64,000 nt of DNA. Origin: Streptococcus sp. 29887. GTDB taxonomy: Bacteria > Bacillota > Bacilli > Lactobacillales > Streptococcaceae. Position numbers and translations under genes: made by a program. Shown one piece after another: positions 1-8,985 of the stretch (position 1 is the stretch's first letter; each line of letters begins with the position of its first letter). The DNA is taken from contig NZ_CP118735.1 in the NCBI RefSeq assembly GCF_032595075.1, forward strand, positions 1,950,001-2,014,000. Direction: 5' to 3'. The notes under the pieces are model-generated. The model did not search any database. It saw nothing but the letters and a program-made list of their open reading frames with translations, and was not told the origin of the DNA.

Positions 1-262
1 TCAAGGGACGTTCCAGACCTGGACTGGTTACCTCAAGCATATACTGCTCTGGGAAAGGATCCGGATGAATGGTGTCCAAGAGTGGACTAATGACTTCTGA
101 TAAATCTGCCGTATCTTGAAGGGAAATCCCCCCTTCCTTATCAATGAAAATAGACAGGACATAGTCACCACCCATTTTGCCATATTCCACATCTACCAAC
201 TCATAGGGAGCCTGGATAGCTGGTGCAATGGTAGCCGTGACTAAATCAACAATTGATGACAT
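1..262 (-). CDS. rimP: Ribosome maturation factor RimP (3' part missing)
   Basis: RimP assists assembly of the 30S ribosomal subunit. Reading the minus strand from an ATG at 262, the frame is open to the window edge and gives about 87 residues of the N-terminal domain, beginning [16 protein letters not shown] and ending with the family motif [12 protein letters not shown], which is typical of RimP. The upstream AGGTGCC-like stretch and the promoter at 358-386 support this start. It lies after trmB in the same direction, but a terminator and its own promoter separate the two. In streptococci rimP usually leads the nusA-infB operon, which would continue outside the window. Truncation is only from the window edge. 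Confidence 0.93.
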   Translation of the reverse strand, partial: MSSIVDLVTATIAPAIQAPYELVDVEYGKMGGDYVLSIFIDKEGGISLQDTADLSEVISPLLDTIHPDPFPEQYMLEVTSPGLERPL

Positions 263-316
263 AGGCACCTCCTTTTACAATTCTAATCTGCAACAATTTG
301 CATACAGGGAAAGGGT

Positions 317-336
317 TGACTGACGTCAACCCCCTT
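317..336 (-). promoter_or_regulatory. Palindromic hairpin in the rimP leader
   Basis: An 8-bp perfect stem, GGGTTGAC / GTCAACCC with a TGAC loop, lies between the rimP promoter and its start codon. On the minus strand only three T follow it, so it is a poor intrinsic terminator. A leader hairpin with a role in attenuation or RNA stability is possible, but this is inference. Confidence 0.45.
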
Positions 337-357
337 TTCTCTTTATTTCTACTCTGT

Positions 358-386
358 ATTCTACCACAATTTCGAACTCCTGTAAA
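358..386 (-). promoter_or_regulatory. Promoter for rimP
   Basis: On the minus strand a -35 box TTTACA (386-381) and a -10 box TAGAAT (363-358) are separated by exactly 17 bp, and the rimP start is about 95 bp downstream. Confidence 0.7.
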
Positions 387-436
387 GGAAAACGATAAGG
401 ATCGAAATTGTAAACGTTACCTATCTCATCACATAA

Positions 437-466
437 AAATAAGGAGCCCAAATGGATTCCTTATTT
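437..466 (-). terminator. Intrinsic terminator after trmB
   Basis: A 9-bp stem AAATAAGGA / TCCTTATTT, 11 bp past the trmB stop, is followed on the minus strand by T-rich sequence. It separates trmB from rimP. Confidence 0.65.
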
Positions 467-476
467 ACTATTCTCA

Positions 477-1112
477 CTAAAATCTTGCTTCCACACGATA
501 GATGACCTGGCCCTTGTTTGAGAATTTCTCCTCGTACTCCGTCATGACATTACCTTCCAAGCCATCTGCATGAAGGTCTAACCAGACCTGCTTCAAGACC
601 ATACCGTATTGGGAAAAACTAGCCAAACTATATTCAAATAGACCACGGTTGTCCGTCTTGAAATGAATTTCACCATTTTCAGGCAGAATTTCCTTATAGG
701 TATCCAAGAAAGACTTGTAGGTCAAGCGACGTTTCTCATGACGTTTCTTGGGCCATGGATCAGAAAAATTTAGATAGAGCTGATCAATTTCTGCTGGGGC
801 AAAATAGTTGGTCAAGCTAGATCCATCAACCTGTAAGAGTTTGATATTTGGTAGACCTGCTTCAAGCACTCGGTCCAAGGCATAGCTCAAGACCGTCATC
901 TGAATATCAATACCAATATAGTTGATATCTGGATTTTGCGCAGCCATACCAGTGACAAATCGACCTTTACCAGATCCAACCTCAATATGAATGGGATTAT
1001 CATTCCCGAAAATTTCTGCCCATTTCCCCTTACACTCCTCTGGATTGGAGATAACATACTGAGGATTATTTGCTAAGAGCTCACTGGCTCCCTTACGATT
1101 TCTAACTCTCAT
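477..1112 (-). CDS. trmB: tRNA (guanine-N7-)-methyltransferase TrmB
   Basis: This 211-residue cytoplasmic enzyme methylates G46 of tRNAs using S-adenosylmethionine. The SAM-binding motif [10 protein letters not shown] is near residue 46, an acidic strand YIGIDIQ follows, and the family signature [15 protein letters not shown] is near residue 115. Length is normal for the family. The ATG overlaps the stop codon of the upstream ccrZ gene (ATGA), so the two genes are translationally coupled. The same ccrZ-trmB pair is found in pneumococcus. No anomaly is visible. Confidence 0.97.
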   Translation of the reverse strand: MRVRNRKGASELLANNPQYVISNPEECKGKWAEIFGNDNPIHIEVGSGKGRFVTGMAAQNPDINYIGIDIQMTVLSYALDRVLEAGLPNIKLLQVDGSSLTNYFAPAEIDQLYLNFSDPWPKKRHEKRRLTYKSFLDTYKEILPENGEIHFKTDNRGLFEYSLASFSQYGMVLKQVWLDLHADGLEGNVMTEYEEKFSNKGQVIYRVEARF

Positions 1113-1903
1113 ACTTCCCTATAAAAACTCTGACGGAATTGACGCAGAGCGTAAATTTCTCTATTAGCTGCCAAGGTGTTGTAACTTTCAACATGCTTGG
1201 CAATTTGATTGAGGTAGGCCAATTGACCATACCAATAAATCTTATTCAAGACGGTTTGATTATACTTGTAGCCATAAGCACGAAGCCACTCTTCCCAAGC
1301 CTGACGTGGAATGTAGTGGGTCAAAATATAGGCCACATCAACCATACGATCGGTCACACAGGCTGTTTCCCAGTCCGTCAAATAAATGAAACCTGAAGTT
1401 GTTTCAACCCAGTTGCTGTGGTGCAAATCACCATGCACAAAGGTTGCTAGCTCCTGACGGAACCTCGGCAGATTGTTCAACAAATCCTGACAAACCGATT
1501 GTAAGTAAGAATTTTGAAGTAAAATAGGTGGTACTTCATCCTGCCAACGACGAACCAAATCCTTAGGCTCTAGATAGGTATAATTCATTTGCAAGGCCTG
1601 ATTGAGCAAGATGCGCGAAAAATGCATCCGCACTAAAATTTGGCGAACCTGCTTACTGGTCATATCCTGACGCTCCAAGGTACGACCATTGAGCCATTCC
1701 TGCTCCACACGGTGACCCATTCCTACCTCCCGATTTGCCGACAAAACAGGCGGTGTAATTTGTTCGCGAGCCAGTGCAGACACGATAGGAGGCATTTCAT
1801 ACTTTACAAAGACTTGCGTTCCGTCTGACCGTAGGCCCTTAAACGCTTTGCCACTATTTCCTGCAATAGACTGTAACTGTAGCCCACTGGTATCAAACTG
1901 CAT
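1109..1903 (-). CDS. ccrZ: CcrZ, cell-cycle regulator of the phosphotransferase-kinase family
   Basis: This 264-residue protein has the fold of aminoglycoside/choline kinases. The catalytic Brenner motif HGDLHHSN is near residue 157, and the metal-binding DWE is near 177. In Streptococcus pneumoniae the homologue CcrZ binds FtsZ and controls DnaA-driven replication initiation; it is encoded directly before trmB, as here. That function is transferred from the family and from gene order, not seen in the sequence. The start at 1903 sits just after an AGGTAAGG-type Shine-Dalgarno site. The gene is followed at a 4-bp overlap by trmB, and a 50-bp gap separates it from ecsB. Confidence 0.9.
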   Translation of the reverse strand: MQFDTSGLQLQSIAGNSGKAFKGLRSDGTQVFVKYEMPPIVSALAREQITPPVLSANREVGMGHRVEQEWLNGRTLERQDMTSKQVRQILVRMHFSRILLNQALQMNYTYLEPKDLVRRWQDEVPPILLQNSYLQSVCQDLLNNLPRFRQELATFVHGDLHHSNWVETTSGFIYLTDWETACVTDRMVDVAYILTHYIPRQAWEEWLRAYGYKYNQTVLNKIYWYGQLAYLNQIAKHVESYNTLAANREIYALRQFRQSFYREV

Positions 1904-1956
1904 GCCTTACCTCCATTAAAAATTCCTTACTATTTTACTAATTTTCATCTATTTAG

Positions 1957-2994
1957 TCAATCAATTTTTTTCAATTTTGCAGGTAAATAGACTTCATGTA
2001 AGAAAAGACAGACGATAGGGAGAATCACAATCAGCATTTTTTCTTGGATAAATAGCAGAGCGACCAGCATTTCCACCAACAAGAGCCCGTATAAAATGAC
2101 CCGAAGCAAGCGCTGAAAATCTCTTATTTTACCTTTTTTGTCCAAGGGATAGAGTTGGGTCAAATACTGGTAATCATAGTGCTTGTAGAGCCCCAAAAGT
2201 TGAAAGAGGAGCAGATAATGAAAGACCAATACCAGACCAAGAGAGAGCCAAGCTTCTTCAATGGCTATCAAGGACAAAAGGATGAGCAAGAAGAGGCGCA
2301 AACTGAGACCAAAATAATCCCCAGCCCGTAAAAATGCTCTCAAGTAGAGATAGAACCAGGTTTGGCGAGAATGAAGCAAACGTAAAATCCCATTGAGATA
2401 CTTTCTTGGCTTGACGGTCGTACTAATTCCTTTAACGGTTGTAAAGAGAGCAAAGAAGCGCAGGATAGTCTGTTTTCTCTTCTGCTCATCCTGAATGGCT
2501 GTAGACCAGTTCAAAACACCTTGTTGCTGGTAGCCTGCTAGCTGGTATTTTACTAGAAAATATTTGGCAACAAGCAAGGCCACTATATAAACAACCACCA
2601 TCCAAACGGCCAAACCCAACTTCAGATAAATGGGCAAGAGCAGGAGCTGGACTAAGACCTGTAGTCCAGACCAGAGCAGGTAAGAACGTCGACTTGCAAC
2701 AGCCAGTTCTTCTAAGACTTCCTTTTCTTTTGTCAGTAGAAATACCTGATCTGCTTCCTCCAAATAGGTGGCAATGCTGCCAGAAAACAAGAGCAAGAAA
2801 CTGATAGCAAGAGCAATCAGAATAATGGGCCAGGTATTTTCAGGAAAAGCTATCAAGAGTTGTCGATACTGCAAACTCAAGAAGCCCAAGAAGACCATGA
2901 GAACCAAGACAAAATGGTCATTCAGAACATAGCGCAGGTACTTGGAACACCGTTCTAGAAAATCACGTCTGCGTTTTTGGAACAATGCTTTCAT
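1957..2994 (-). CDS. ecsB: ABC transporter permease, EcsB family
   Basis: This 345-residue integral membrane protein has several hydrophobic segments, including clusters near residues 28-46, 53-72, 105-145 and 225-330. It matches the EcsB-type permease partner of EcsA by context: its start overlaps the end of the EcsA-like ATPase by 4 bp. EcsAB in Bacillus affects secretion, intramembrane proteolysis and peptide export; the substrate in streptococci is not shown by the sequence. No ecsC homologue follows, as is usual in streptococci. Confidence 0.87.
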   Translation of the reverse strand: MKALFQKRRRDFLERCSKYLRYVLNDHFVLVLMVFLGFLSLQYRQLLIAFPENTWPIILIALAISFLLLFSGSIATYLEEADQVFLLTKEKEVLEELAVASRRSYLLWSGLQVLVQLLLLPIYLKLGLAVWMVVVYIVALLVAKYFLVKYQLAGYQQQGVLNWSTAIQDEQKRKQTILRFFALFTTVKGISTTVKPRKYLNGILRLLHSRQTWFYLYLRAFLRAGDYFGLSLRLFLLILLSLIAIEEAWLSLGLVLVFHYLLLFQLLGLYKHYDYQYLTQLYPLDKKGKIRDFQRLLRVILYGLLLVEMLVALLFIQEKMLIVILPIVCLFLHEVYLPAKLKKID

Positions 2995-3725
2995 CCAACT
3001 GCTCCTTCTTGGGTCAAGGCTAGGTAAATATCATTCAAACTAGCCCCTGCCATGCCAAATTGGGTCTGTAAGTCCGCCAAATTCCCTGTCGCTCGCACCT
3101 GTCCTTGGTGCAAAATCACAAAAGAATCACACATTTTTTCCGCCGAATCCAAGACATGAGTAGACATGAGAATAGAAGTTCCCCTTGCCTTTTCCTCCTC
3201 CAAGAGAGCAATCAAATCCGCAATAGCTACTGGATCCAAGCCCAAAAAAGGCTCATCAACAATCAATAAACTTGGCTCCACCATAAAAGCACAGATAATC
3301 ATGACCTTCTGCTTCATTCCTTTTGAAAAATTGACTGGATACCAGTCTAACTTCTCGTCCAACCGGAAGATTTTCAGCAATCTCTCGATTCTCTCCCAAG
3401 CAGCTTCCCGTGGCAAATCGTAAGCCATTGCCACCACTTCCAAGTGCTCTTTTAGCGTCAACTCCTCGTATAAACTAGGTGTTTCCGGGATAAAGCCAAT
3501 CTTTTTCCGATAGCTTTCTGCTCCCTGAGAAAGACCTTGGCCATCAATCAAAATTTGACCTTGGTAAGGAGTTAAGAGACCGATAATTTCCTTGATAGTG
3601 GTTGATTTCCCGGCACCATTCAAACCAATTAGACCGACCAGTTCTCCATCTTTAACCGTAAAAGATACATCTTTCAAAACAGGGATATTGACATAGCCCC
3701 CTGTGACATTTTTAACTTCTAACAT
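2991..3725 (-). CDS. ecsA: ABC transporter ATP-binding protein, EcsA family
   Basis: This 244-residue ATPase energises the EcsB permease. Walker A GLNGAGKST is near residue 37, the signature region NFSKGMKQK near 134 (a variant of LSGGQ), and Walker B LLIVDEPFLGLD near 152, with the H-loop STHVLDSAEK. The start at 3725 (MLEVKNVTGGY) is chosen because upstream in-frame codons do not resemble the family and would run into the divergent hit promoter region. The gene is divergent from hit, with about 60 bp between the starts containing several TATAAT-like boxes. Confidence 0.93.
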   Translation of the reverse strand: MLEVKNVTGGYVNIPVLKDVSFTVKDGELVGLIGLNGAGKSTTIKEIIGLLTPYQGQILIDGQGLSQGAESYRKKIGFIPETPSLYEELTLKEHLEVVAMAYDLPREAAWERIERLLKIFRLDEKLDWYPVNFSKGMKQKVMIICAFMVEPSLLIVDEPFLGLDPVAIADLIALLEEEKARGTSILMSTHVLDSAEKMCDSFVILHQGQVRATGNLADLQTQFGMAGASLNDIYLALTQEGAVG

Positions 3726-3786
3726 ACACTTATTCCTATAATTTGATATAATTATTATAACAGAAATCCTAGAAAGAGGGCGTATT

Positions 3787-4200
3787 ATGTCAGATTGTAT
3801 TTTTTGTAAAATTGTAGCTGGAGAAATCCCAGCTTCCAAGGTCTATGAAGATGACCAAGTTCTTGCCTTTTTAGACATTACTCAGGTCACCAAGGGACAT
3901 ACCCTAGTCATTCCAAAAAAACACTATCGTAATGTCTTAGATATGGACGCGGAGGCCGCTGGACAACTCTTTACTGCCGTTCCAGCTATTGCCCGTCAAC
4001 TGAAGGAAAAATTGGGCGCTAGTGGTTTAAATATTGTCAACAACAATGAAGAAGCAGCTGGACAAACAGTTTTTCACACCCATATCCACCTCCTACCACG
4101 CTTTGACCAGAACGATGGTCTGGATATTCAATTTAAGGTCAATGAACCTGATTTTCCTGCCCTAGCCAATTTGGCTCAAGAAGTCTATCTAGGAGAATAA
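3787..4200 (+). CDS. hit: HIT-family nucleotide-binding hydrolase
   Basis: This 137-residue protein belongs to the histidine-triad superfamily, which hydrolyses nucleoside phosphoramidates and related AMP conjugates. The N-terminal CIFCKIVAGEIPASKVYEDD is typical of bacterial HIT proteins with a zinc pair, and the triad HTHIHLLPR is near residue 98. Shine-Dalgarno AGAAAGAGGG lies just upstream. It is divergent from ecsAB, a conserved arrangement in Gram-positives, and is followed after 1 bp by a small gene, which suggests cotranscription. Confidence 0.95.
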   Translation: MSDCIFCKIVAGEIPASKVYEDDQVLAFLDITQVTKGHTLVIPKKHYRNVLDMDAEAAGQLFTAVPAIARQLKEKLGASGLNIVNNNEEAAGQTVFHTHIHLLPRFDQNDGLDIQFKVNEPDFPALANLAQEVYLGE

Positions 4201-4201
4201 G

Positions 4202-4495
4202 ATGAAACTTCGCAACCTCCTCTTAGCCCTATCTGCTGCTAGTGCCACCTATTTGGCCATCTCCAACCGAGAAAAAATTGCAAAAGAAGTCAAGGATACC
4301 AAGCAAATTATGACTGATATGGAAACAAGCAAAGCCAATATCCAGGAACAACTTGCCATCATCCAAAGTTTCAAAGAGCCACTAGAAAGCCTAGCAAATG
4401 ATTTACAGTACAAAAGCCGCGTCTATCAGCAAAGTATTACAGGAAATCTGGAAGAAATCCAAAAAGTAATGGCAAAATATAAAAAAGAAGACTAA
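4202..4495 (+). CDS. Small membrane-anchored coiled-coil protein (YtxH-like)
   Basis: This 97-residue protein of unknown function starts one base after the hit stop codon. An N-terminal hydrophobic stretch (LLLALSAASATYLAI) may anchor it to the membrane. The rest is charged, rich in K, E and Q, and likely helical or coiled-coil. Similar small proteins follow hit in other streptococci. YtxH-like is an impression from the layout, not a proven relation. Confidence 0.8.
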   Translation: MKLRNLLLALSAASATYLAISNREKIAKEVKDTKQIMTDMETSKANIQEQLAIIQSFKEPLESLANDLQYKSRVYQQSITGNLEEIQKVMAKYKKED

Positions 4496-4510
4496 AGTTA
4501 GGACAAAGAA

Positions 4511-4542
4511 AATGAGATTGGAAATCCAACCTCATTTTTTAT
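4511..4542. terminator. Bidirectional intrinsic terminator
   Basis: The hairpin AATGAG-A-TTGGA / TCCAA-C-CTCATT, with a T-run on the plus strand, lies between the convergent hit operon and the LCP gene. It overlaps the LCP stop codon at 4539. Confidence 0.85.
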
Positions 4543-5774
4543 TGTCCTTCTTCTGTTTGTGTTTCTATTCCAACTTCAGTCGTTTCAGTTCCTTCTAGTT
4601 CAGAAGAATTTGATGGTAGGTTTGACGAACTTGCAGTCCCTTCTGGCAAATCGCTGGCAGATGTCCCTGTAAAAGCCTCAATATCAACCGCTTCCGCCAA
4701 CGGATCTGCTTCAATCTCCAAAAGTTCGGTATAAGCATTATACACATCGATGGTGCTAGGCAGACCGACCTGTCCCTCATATACCTTGACATTGGTTGTA
4801 AGATCTGTCTTAGCGTCCAAACCAATAGAAGTTCTCAAGACATTTTGCATTTCCAATAAATGCTGGGTCGGAGGCAACTGGTAGTAAACCTCCTCAACTA
4901 ACTCATCCAGACCCCTCAATTGATAGGAATGCAAATTCTTGATCGAATCCTTATAGCCCAACAACTCTGGAATGGTTGCTGTGCTGATTTCAATATTGGT
5001 CCGCATATTGTTGGAAATAGCTGTTAAAATCTTCTTATACTGGGTAAAGCCATCTAGTTGCAAGAGTTTCTTGACAATAGCAGTAATAACCTCACGCTGA
5101 CGGCGTTGGCGACCGATATCTCCTTCTGGATCATCATAGCGCATGCGAGCATAGACCAGAGCCTGGTCCCCATTTACCAGACGTTTACCAGTTGGTACAA
5201 TGGATGTATAAGCGGGTTCATACTCTGAAATGGAAATCGGGAAACCTAGTGTATTATTGACTTCAATCCCACCTACTGCATCAACTAGCTCGACTAGACC
5301 ATCCATATTGATTTCAATGTAACGATCAATGTTGATGTCCATCATTTTTTCAATAGTAGCAATAGCCATGGGAGCCTGCCCGTAGCTATAGGAGTGGTTA
5401 AGTTTTTCTACCGTTCCTGTCGATTCCCCATTGGCTTCAGCAATCTCCACCATGATATCACGCGTCAAACTCATCATCGTGGTTTCCTTAGTTTTGGGAT
5501 TGACCGTCACCAAAATCATGGAGTCACTTCGACCTTCCTCCCAAACGCCACCACGAGTAGCCTGGTCCATATCCACCCCCATCAAGAGAATGGTTAGGGG
5601 CTCCGTCGCATCAATAGGAGTGATTTCATCTTGGCCATCTAACTGCCTAAAGGTTTTTGAAATCGCATCTGTCGAAAAGTTTAATAAACTAATCCCATAG
5701 GCAAATCCAGCTCCAAGTGTCAGAACTATAATCGCCAAAGACATTAAGACTATTTTTTTTCCAATTGTCATCAT
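4539..5774 (-). CDS. LytR-CpsA-Psr (LCP) family cell-wall glycopolymer ligase
   Basis: LCP proteins transfer lipid-linked teichoic acids, capsule or other glycopolymers to peptidoglycan outside the membrane. This 411-residue protein has an N-terminal membrane anchor (IVLMSLAIIVLTLGAGFAYG), then the LCP core with LLMGVDMD, DSMILVTVNP, SLTRDIMV and the arginine motif GRQRRQREV near residue 220. The tail is acidic and Ser/Thr/Glu-rich, likely disordered. It overlaps the GNAT gene by 4 bp, giving an operon tsaE-GNAT-LCP like the pneumococcal lytR locus. Older databases call such genes LytR or BrpA. Which polymer it attaches cannot be read from the sequence. Confidence 0.93.
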   Translation of the reverse strand: MMTIGKKIVLMSLAIIVLTLGAGFAYGISLLNFSTDAISKTFRQLDGQDEITPIDATEPLTILLMGVDMDQATRGGVWEEGRSDSMILVTVNPKTKETTMMSLTRDIMVEIAEANGESTGTVEKLNHSYSYGQAPMAIATIEKMMDINIDRYIEINMDGLVELVDAVGGIEVNNTLGFPISISEYEPAYTSIVPTGKRLVNGDQALVYARMRYDDPEGDIGRQRRQREVITAIVKKLLQLDGFTQYKKILTAISNNMRTNIEISTATIPELLGYKDSIKNLHSYQLRGLDELVEEVYYQLPPTQHLLEMQNVLRTSIGLDAKTDLTTNVKVYEGQVGLPSTIDVYNAYTELLEIEADPLAEAVDIEAFTGTSASDLPEGTASSSNLPSNSSELEGTETTEVGIETQTEEGQ

Positions 5775-6295
5775 TCACCAATTAGCCTGCCCATGTAATA
5801 GAGGTCAAGCCATTCCCCTTCATCTGTTCTAGCCCCTCTCACCTGGGTCCCTTCAATCACAAAGCCCATCTTCTGATAGAGGTGGACTGCCGCTTGATTG
5901 CGCACCTGAACAGTTAATTCCAGACGCTTGAGGACCTCCATTTCCTGAGCCCACTCGATGACCTCTTCCAGTAAAATGGCCCCCAAACCATGTCCCCAGT
6001 AATCTTTTTTTATCGCAATGAAAATATTCCCGATATGGCTGATCCGAAACTGCTTAGAAGACTTGACTGAGATGGCACCGATAACCTCCGAACCAACTTT
6101 TGCCAGCAAACAAAGTTCGCCAGGATTTTCAATGCCAGCTTCAAAAATCCTTTCCATCTCTTCAGGACTAAACCGAAAGCCTGATTCATCCATGACCAGA
6201 TAATCCGATTCTCTAGCCACTTGGTTCATAAAATCAATAAAGGCCACCGCATCAGCTGGCTCAGCCTCGCTAAAATATACTTCTTTTTCAGCCAT
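5771..6295 (-). CDS. GNAT-family N-acetyltransferase
   Basis: This acetyl-CoA-dependent acetyltransferase has about 174 residues. The acetyl-CoA loop is KDYWGHGLGAILLEE near residue 100, and the C-terminal strand pattern RNQAAVHLYQKMGF is typical of the RimI-like branch. The start at 6295 (MAEKEVYFSEAEP) overlaps the tsaE stop by 8 bp; an in-frame ATG at 6343 would add 16 basic residues inside tsaE and is less likely. The substrate is unknown. It is embedded between tsaE and the LCP gene. Confidence 0.9.
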   Translation of the reverse strand: MAEKEVYFSEAEPADAVAFIDFMNQVARESDYLVMDESGFRFSPEEMERIFEAGIENPGELCLLAKVGSEVIGAISVKSSKQFRISHIGNIFIAIKKDYWGHGLGAILLEEVIEWAQEMEVLKRLELTVQVRNQAAVHLYQKMGFVIEGTQVRGARTDEGEWLDLYYMGRLIGE

Positions 6296-6728
6296 TCTGT
6301 ATTTCCTCAGCCAATACTTGACTTTTAGCCCCATGAGCCTCAAAAGTCAGGCGACGACCGTCTTCTTCCTTCTCGATACGAACGAGCAAATAGTCATCCA
6401 ATAGACTAGCATCCAACAATTCTCCCCATTCGATAACTGTCACACCACCACCATAGAGAAAATCATCTAAATCAATAGAATCCGGATCGTCACCAATCCG
6501 ATAGACATCCAAGTGATAGAGAGGCATTCGACCTTCATACTCACGGACAATGGTATAAGTCGGACTTTTAATCATCTGGTCAATATCCAACCCCTTAGCC
6601 AAACCCTTGGTCAAAGTGGTCTTGCCTGCACCTAAATCGCCCGACAGGACTAGCACTTGATTGGCCTTACAAGCCCTACCAATTCGCTCGCCAATGGCAA
6701 TCAATTCATTTTCATTTTGACTATACAT
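6288..6728 (-). CDS. tsaE: tRNA threonylcarbamoyladenosine biosynthesis ATPase TsaE
   Basis: TsaE is the small ATPase needed with TsaB, TsaC and TsaD to make t6A37 in ANN-decoding tRNAs. The 146-residue protein has a Walker A motif GDLGAGKTTLTKG near residue 32, the conserved SPTYTIVREYEG segment, LYHLDVYRI, and a Walker-B-like VTVIEWGELL. The start at 6728 (MYSQNENELIAIG) aligns with family N-termini; an ATG at 6788 would add 20 atypical residues. It is the first gene of tsaE-GNAT-LCP, downstream of fakA and its terminator. Confidence 0.95.
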   Translation of the reverse strand: MYSQNENELIAIGERIGRACKANQVLVLSGDLGAGKTTLTKGLAKGLDIDQMIKSPTYTIVREYEGRMPLYHLDVYRIGDDPDSIDLDDFLYGGGVTVIEWGELLDASLLDDYLLVRIEKEEDGRRLTFEAHGAKSQVLAEEIQNG

Positions 6729-6796
6729 ACTTGTTATTATACCATAGCCATTCGGCTTTGTCATAGGTCTACTGGAAATTGTAGACAAATCTACAG

Positions 6797-6828
6797 AAAA
6801 AATCGCAAGCCTAGGCCTGCGATTTTGT
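6797..6828 (-). terminator. Intrinsic terminator after fakA
   Basis: A 9-bp stem AAAATCGCA / TGCGATTTT encloses a CCTAGG-centred loop right after the fakA stop codon (6829) and is followed on the minus strand by a T-run. Confidence 0.85.
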
Positions 6829-8493
6829 TTATTCTACGCTGAAAAGATATGGATAAACCGGTTGATTTCCTTGATGGATTTCAACCTCGACATCTTCAAA
6901 GTTTTCTTCTAATTGGTCTGCAAGTGCCTGAGCCAATTCCTCATCTCCATCTTCACCGATATAGATCGTTACGATTTCGCTATCTTCGTCCAGCATTTTC
7001 TCAAAGGTAGCAACAAGTGTCTCCATCATATCTGGATTGGACACTACAATCTTGCCATCAACCATACCAAGGTTATCATTCTCATGGATTTCAAGACCGT
7101 CAATGGTTGTATCGCGGACTGCAGTTGTTACACTACCACTTTTCACCTCTGTAAGAGATGCCGTCATAGCCTCAAAGTTGCTGTCCAAATCACGACTTGG
7201 ATCAAAGGCAAGCAAACTAGTGAAGCCTTGTGGTAGAGTCTTGGTTTCTACAACCTTAACCGCCACTTCAGCAACCTCAGCAGCCGTCTGAGCAGCCATC
7301 AAGATGTTCTTGTTGTTTGGCAACAAGATGACATTGCGGGCGTTGACCAATTCAATAGCATTGACAAAGTCTTCTGTTGATGGGTTCATGGTCTGACCAC
7401 CTGAAATCACATAGTCAACCCCTTGTGATTTGAAGATTTCTGTCAATCCCTCACCTGCTGCAACAGCGATAATGCCGTATTCTTTTTGTTCAGCTGGTTT
7501 TTGGAAGGCTTCTTCTTTTTCAACTTGGGCTTCATGTTGTTCACGCATATTGTCCACTTTGACCTTGACCAAGCTACCATATTGAAGGCCTGCCTGCATG
7601 ACCAAACCTGGATCTTCTGTATGGACGTGGACCTTAACAATTTCATCATCGTTGACAACTAGGAGGGAATCCCCAAGGTCGTTGAGGTAGTTACGGAATT
7701 CTTCATAATCAAAGTCTTTAACGTAAGTAGGTCCTTGACGAAGGGCCACCATGATTTCTGTACAGTATCCAAAGGTAATGTCTTCTGTCGCTACATGCCC
7801 GGCTACAGACTTGTGGTGCTCTGCATTGATCATTTCTGTCATAACAGCTGGAGTTGCTTCAAAATCCTCAGAAGCAATGTATTCACCAGTCAAAGCTGAC
7901 AAGAAACCTTCGTAGATATAAACCAGACCTTGACCACCTGAATCGACAACTCCAACCTCTTTCAAGACTGGCAACATTTCAGGTGTTTTCTTGAGGGCAC
8001 GGTTGGCACCTTCAAGGGTTGCGCGCATAACTTCTACCGCATCATCAGTTTCTTCTGCTTTTTTAAGAGCTGCTGTAGCTGCCCCACGAGAAACCGTCAA
8101 AATGGTACCTTCAACTGGTTTCATTACAGCCTTATAGGCCACTTCTACACCATGTTGGAAGGCCTGCGCCAAGTCTTTACCGTCCAATTCAACCTTGCCT
8201 TTAACAGACTGACCGAAACCACGGAACAATTGTGACGTAATAACACCAGAGTTTCCGCGAGCACCCATAAGTAAACCTTTTGACAAGATTTGAGCGACTT
8301 CACCAACCGTATTTGCAGGCTTGTCTGCCACTTCTTTGGCACCATTGGTGATGGTCATGCCCATGTTGGTTCCCGTGTCGCCATCTGGAACAGGAAAGAC
8401 GTTTAATGAGTTTACATATTCGGCTTGTTTATTCAGACGAGTAGATGCTGCCTGCACCATTTCTTGAAATAAACTTGTTGTAATTTTAGACAC
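6829..8493 (-). CDS. fakA: Fatty acid kinase catalytic subunit FakA (DhaL/DAK domain)
   Basis: FakA phosphorylates fatty acids bound to FakB, feeding exogenous fatty acids into phospholipid synthesis. The 554-residue protein has an N-terminal DhaL kinase domain with the metal/ATP motif NVFPVPDGDTGTNMG (residues 28-42) and GARGNSGVI near 77, a middle region and a C-terminal DegV-like/FakB-interacting domain. Length matches the YloV/FakA family. It follows an Asp23-like gene after 2 bp, the same pair as yloU-yloV in Bacillus. No FakB is encoded in the window. Confidence 0.94.
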   Translation of the reverse strand: MSKITTSLFQEMVQAASTRLNKQAEYVNSLNVFPVPDGDTGTNMGMTITNGAKEVADKPANTVGEVAQILSKGLLMGARGNSGVITSQLFRGFGQSVKGKVELDGKDLAQAFQHGVEVAYKAVMKPVEGTILTVSRGAATAALKKAEETDDAVEVMRATLEGANRALKKTPEMLPVLKEVGVVDSGGQGLVYIYEGFLSALTGEYIASEDFEATPAVMTEMINAEHHKSVAGHVATEDITFGYCTEIMVALRQGPTYVKDFDYEEFRNYLNDLGDSLLVVNDDEIVKVHVHTEDPGLVMQAGLQYGSLVKVKVDNMREQHEAQVEKEEAFQKPAEQKEYGIIAVAAGEGLTEIFKSQGVDYVISGGQTMNPSTEDFVNAIELVNARNVILLPNNKNILMAAQTAAEVAEVAVKVVETKTLPQGFTSLLAFDPSRDLDSNFEAMTASLTEVKSGSVTTAVRDTTIDGLEIHENDNLGMVDGKIVVSNPDMMETLVATFEKMLDEDSEIVTIYIGEDGDEELAQALADQLEENFEDVEVEIHQGNQPVYPYLFSVE

Positions 8494-8495
8494 AA

Positions 8496-8861
8496 TTATT
8501 CTCCTACGACTTTAATATTTTGGATAAAAACATTAACGGCATCAACAGAGATACCCAATTGATTTTCCAAGTTGAATTTCACACGTTCTTGGATATTGCG
8601 AGATACTTCACTGATTTTCACACCGTAACTCATAACAGTGTAAACATCGACTGCAATGCGACCATCTTCCAAGGTCTTAATAACAACACCTTTGGAGTAA
8701 TTTTCCTTGCGTAAAAGGGCCTGAAAATTATCCTTAATCGCAGACTTACTAGCCATACCAACAACACCGAAAATCTCAGTCGTAGCACCACCGACAACTG
8801 TGGCAATCACGTCATCAGTTAATTCAATCTGGCCGTCTTTTGTATTGATTTTTACAGTCAT
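8496..8861 (-). CDS. Asp23/Gls24-family envelope-stress protein (YloU-like)
   Basis: This 121-residue protein has the Asp23/Gls24 core: DDVIATVVGGATTEIFGVVGM near residue 17, then a DGRIAVDVYTVMSYGVKI strand, NIQERVKFNLE and the final VNVFIQNIKV. Family members affect envelope stress, but the YloU-type protein paired with FakA is usually linked to fatty-acid metabolism; its role is not established by sequence. It is the first gene of an operon with fakA and has a strong promoter upstream. Confidence 0.92.
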   Translation of the reverse strand: MTVKINTKDGQIELTDDVIATVVGGATTEIFGVVGMASKSAIKDNFQALLRKENYSKGVVIKTLEDGRIAVDVYTVMSYGVKISEVSRNIQERVKFNLENQLGISVDAVNVFIQNIKVVGE

Positions 8862-8892
8862 AATTCCTTACCTCAAATAGTTTTATCACTCC

Positions 8893-8921
8893 ATTTTACC
8901 ACATTTTCTGTATTCTGTAAA
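8893..8921 (-). promoter_or_regulatory. Promoter for the asp23-like/fakA operon
   Basis: On the minus strand TTTACA (921-916) and TAAAAT (898-893) are separated by 17 bp, about 30 bp before the start codon. Confidence 0.7.
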
Positions 8922-8952
8922 AGACAAGCTTGTAACAGCTGAAAGGATGAGA

Positions 8953-8977
8953 AAAAGAGTTCCCGAAGGAACCCTTA
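8953..8977 (-). terminator. Intrinsic terminator after oppC
   Basis: On the minus strand a GGGTTCC / GGAACTC stem closed by a stable TTCG tetraloop is followed by TTTTTC. It lies 9 bp past the oppC stop. Confidence 0.85.
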
Positions 8978-8985
8978 TATGTTTG

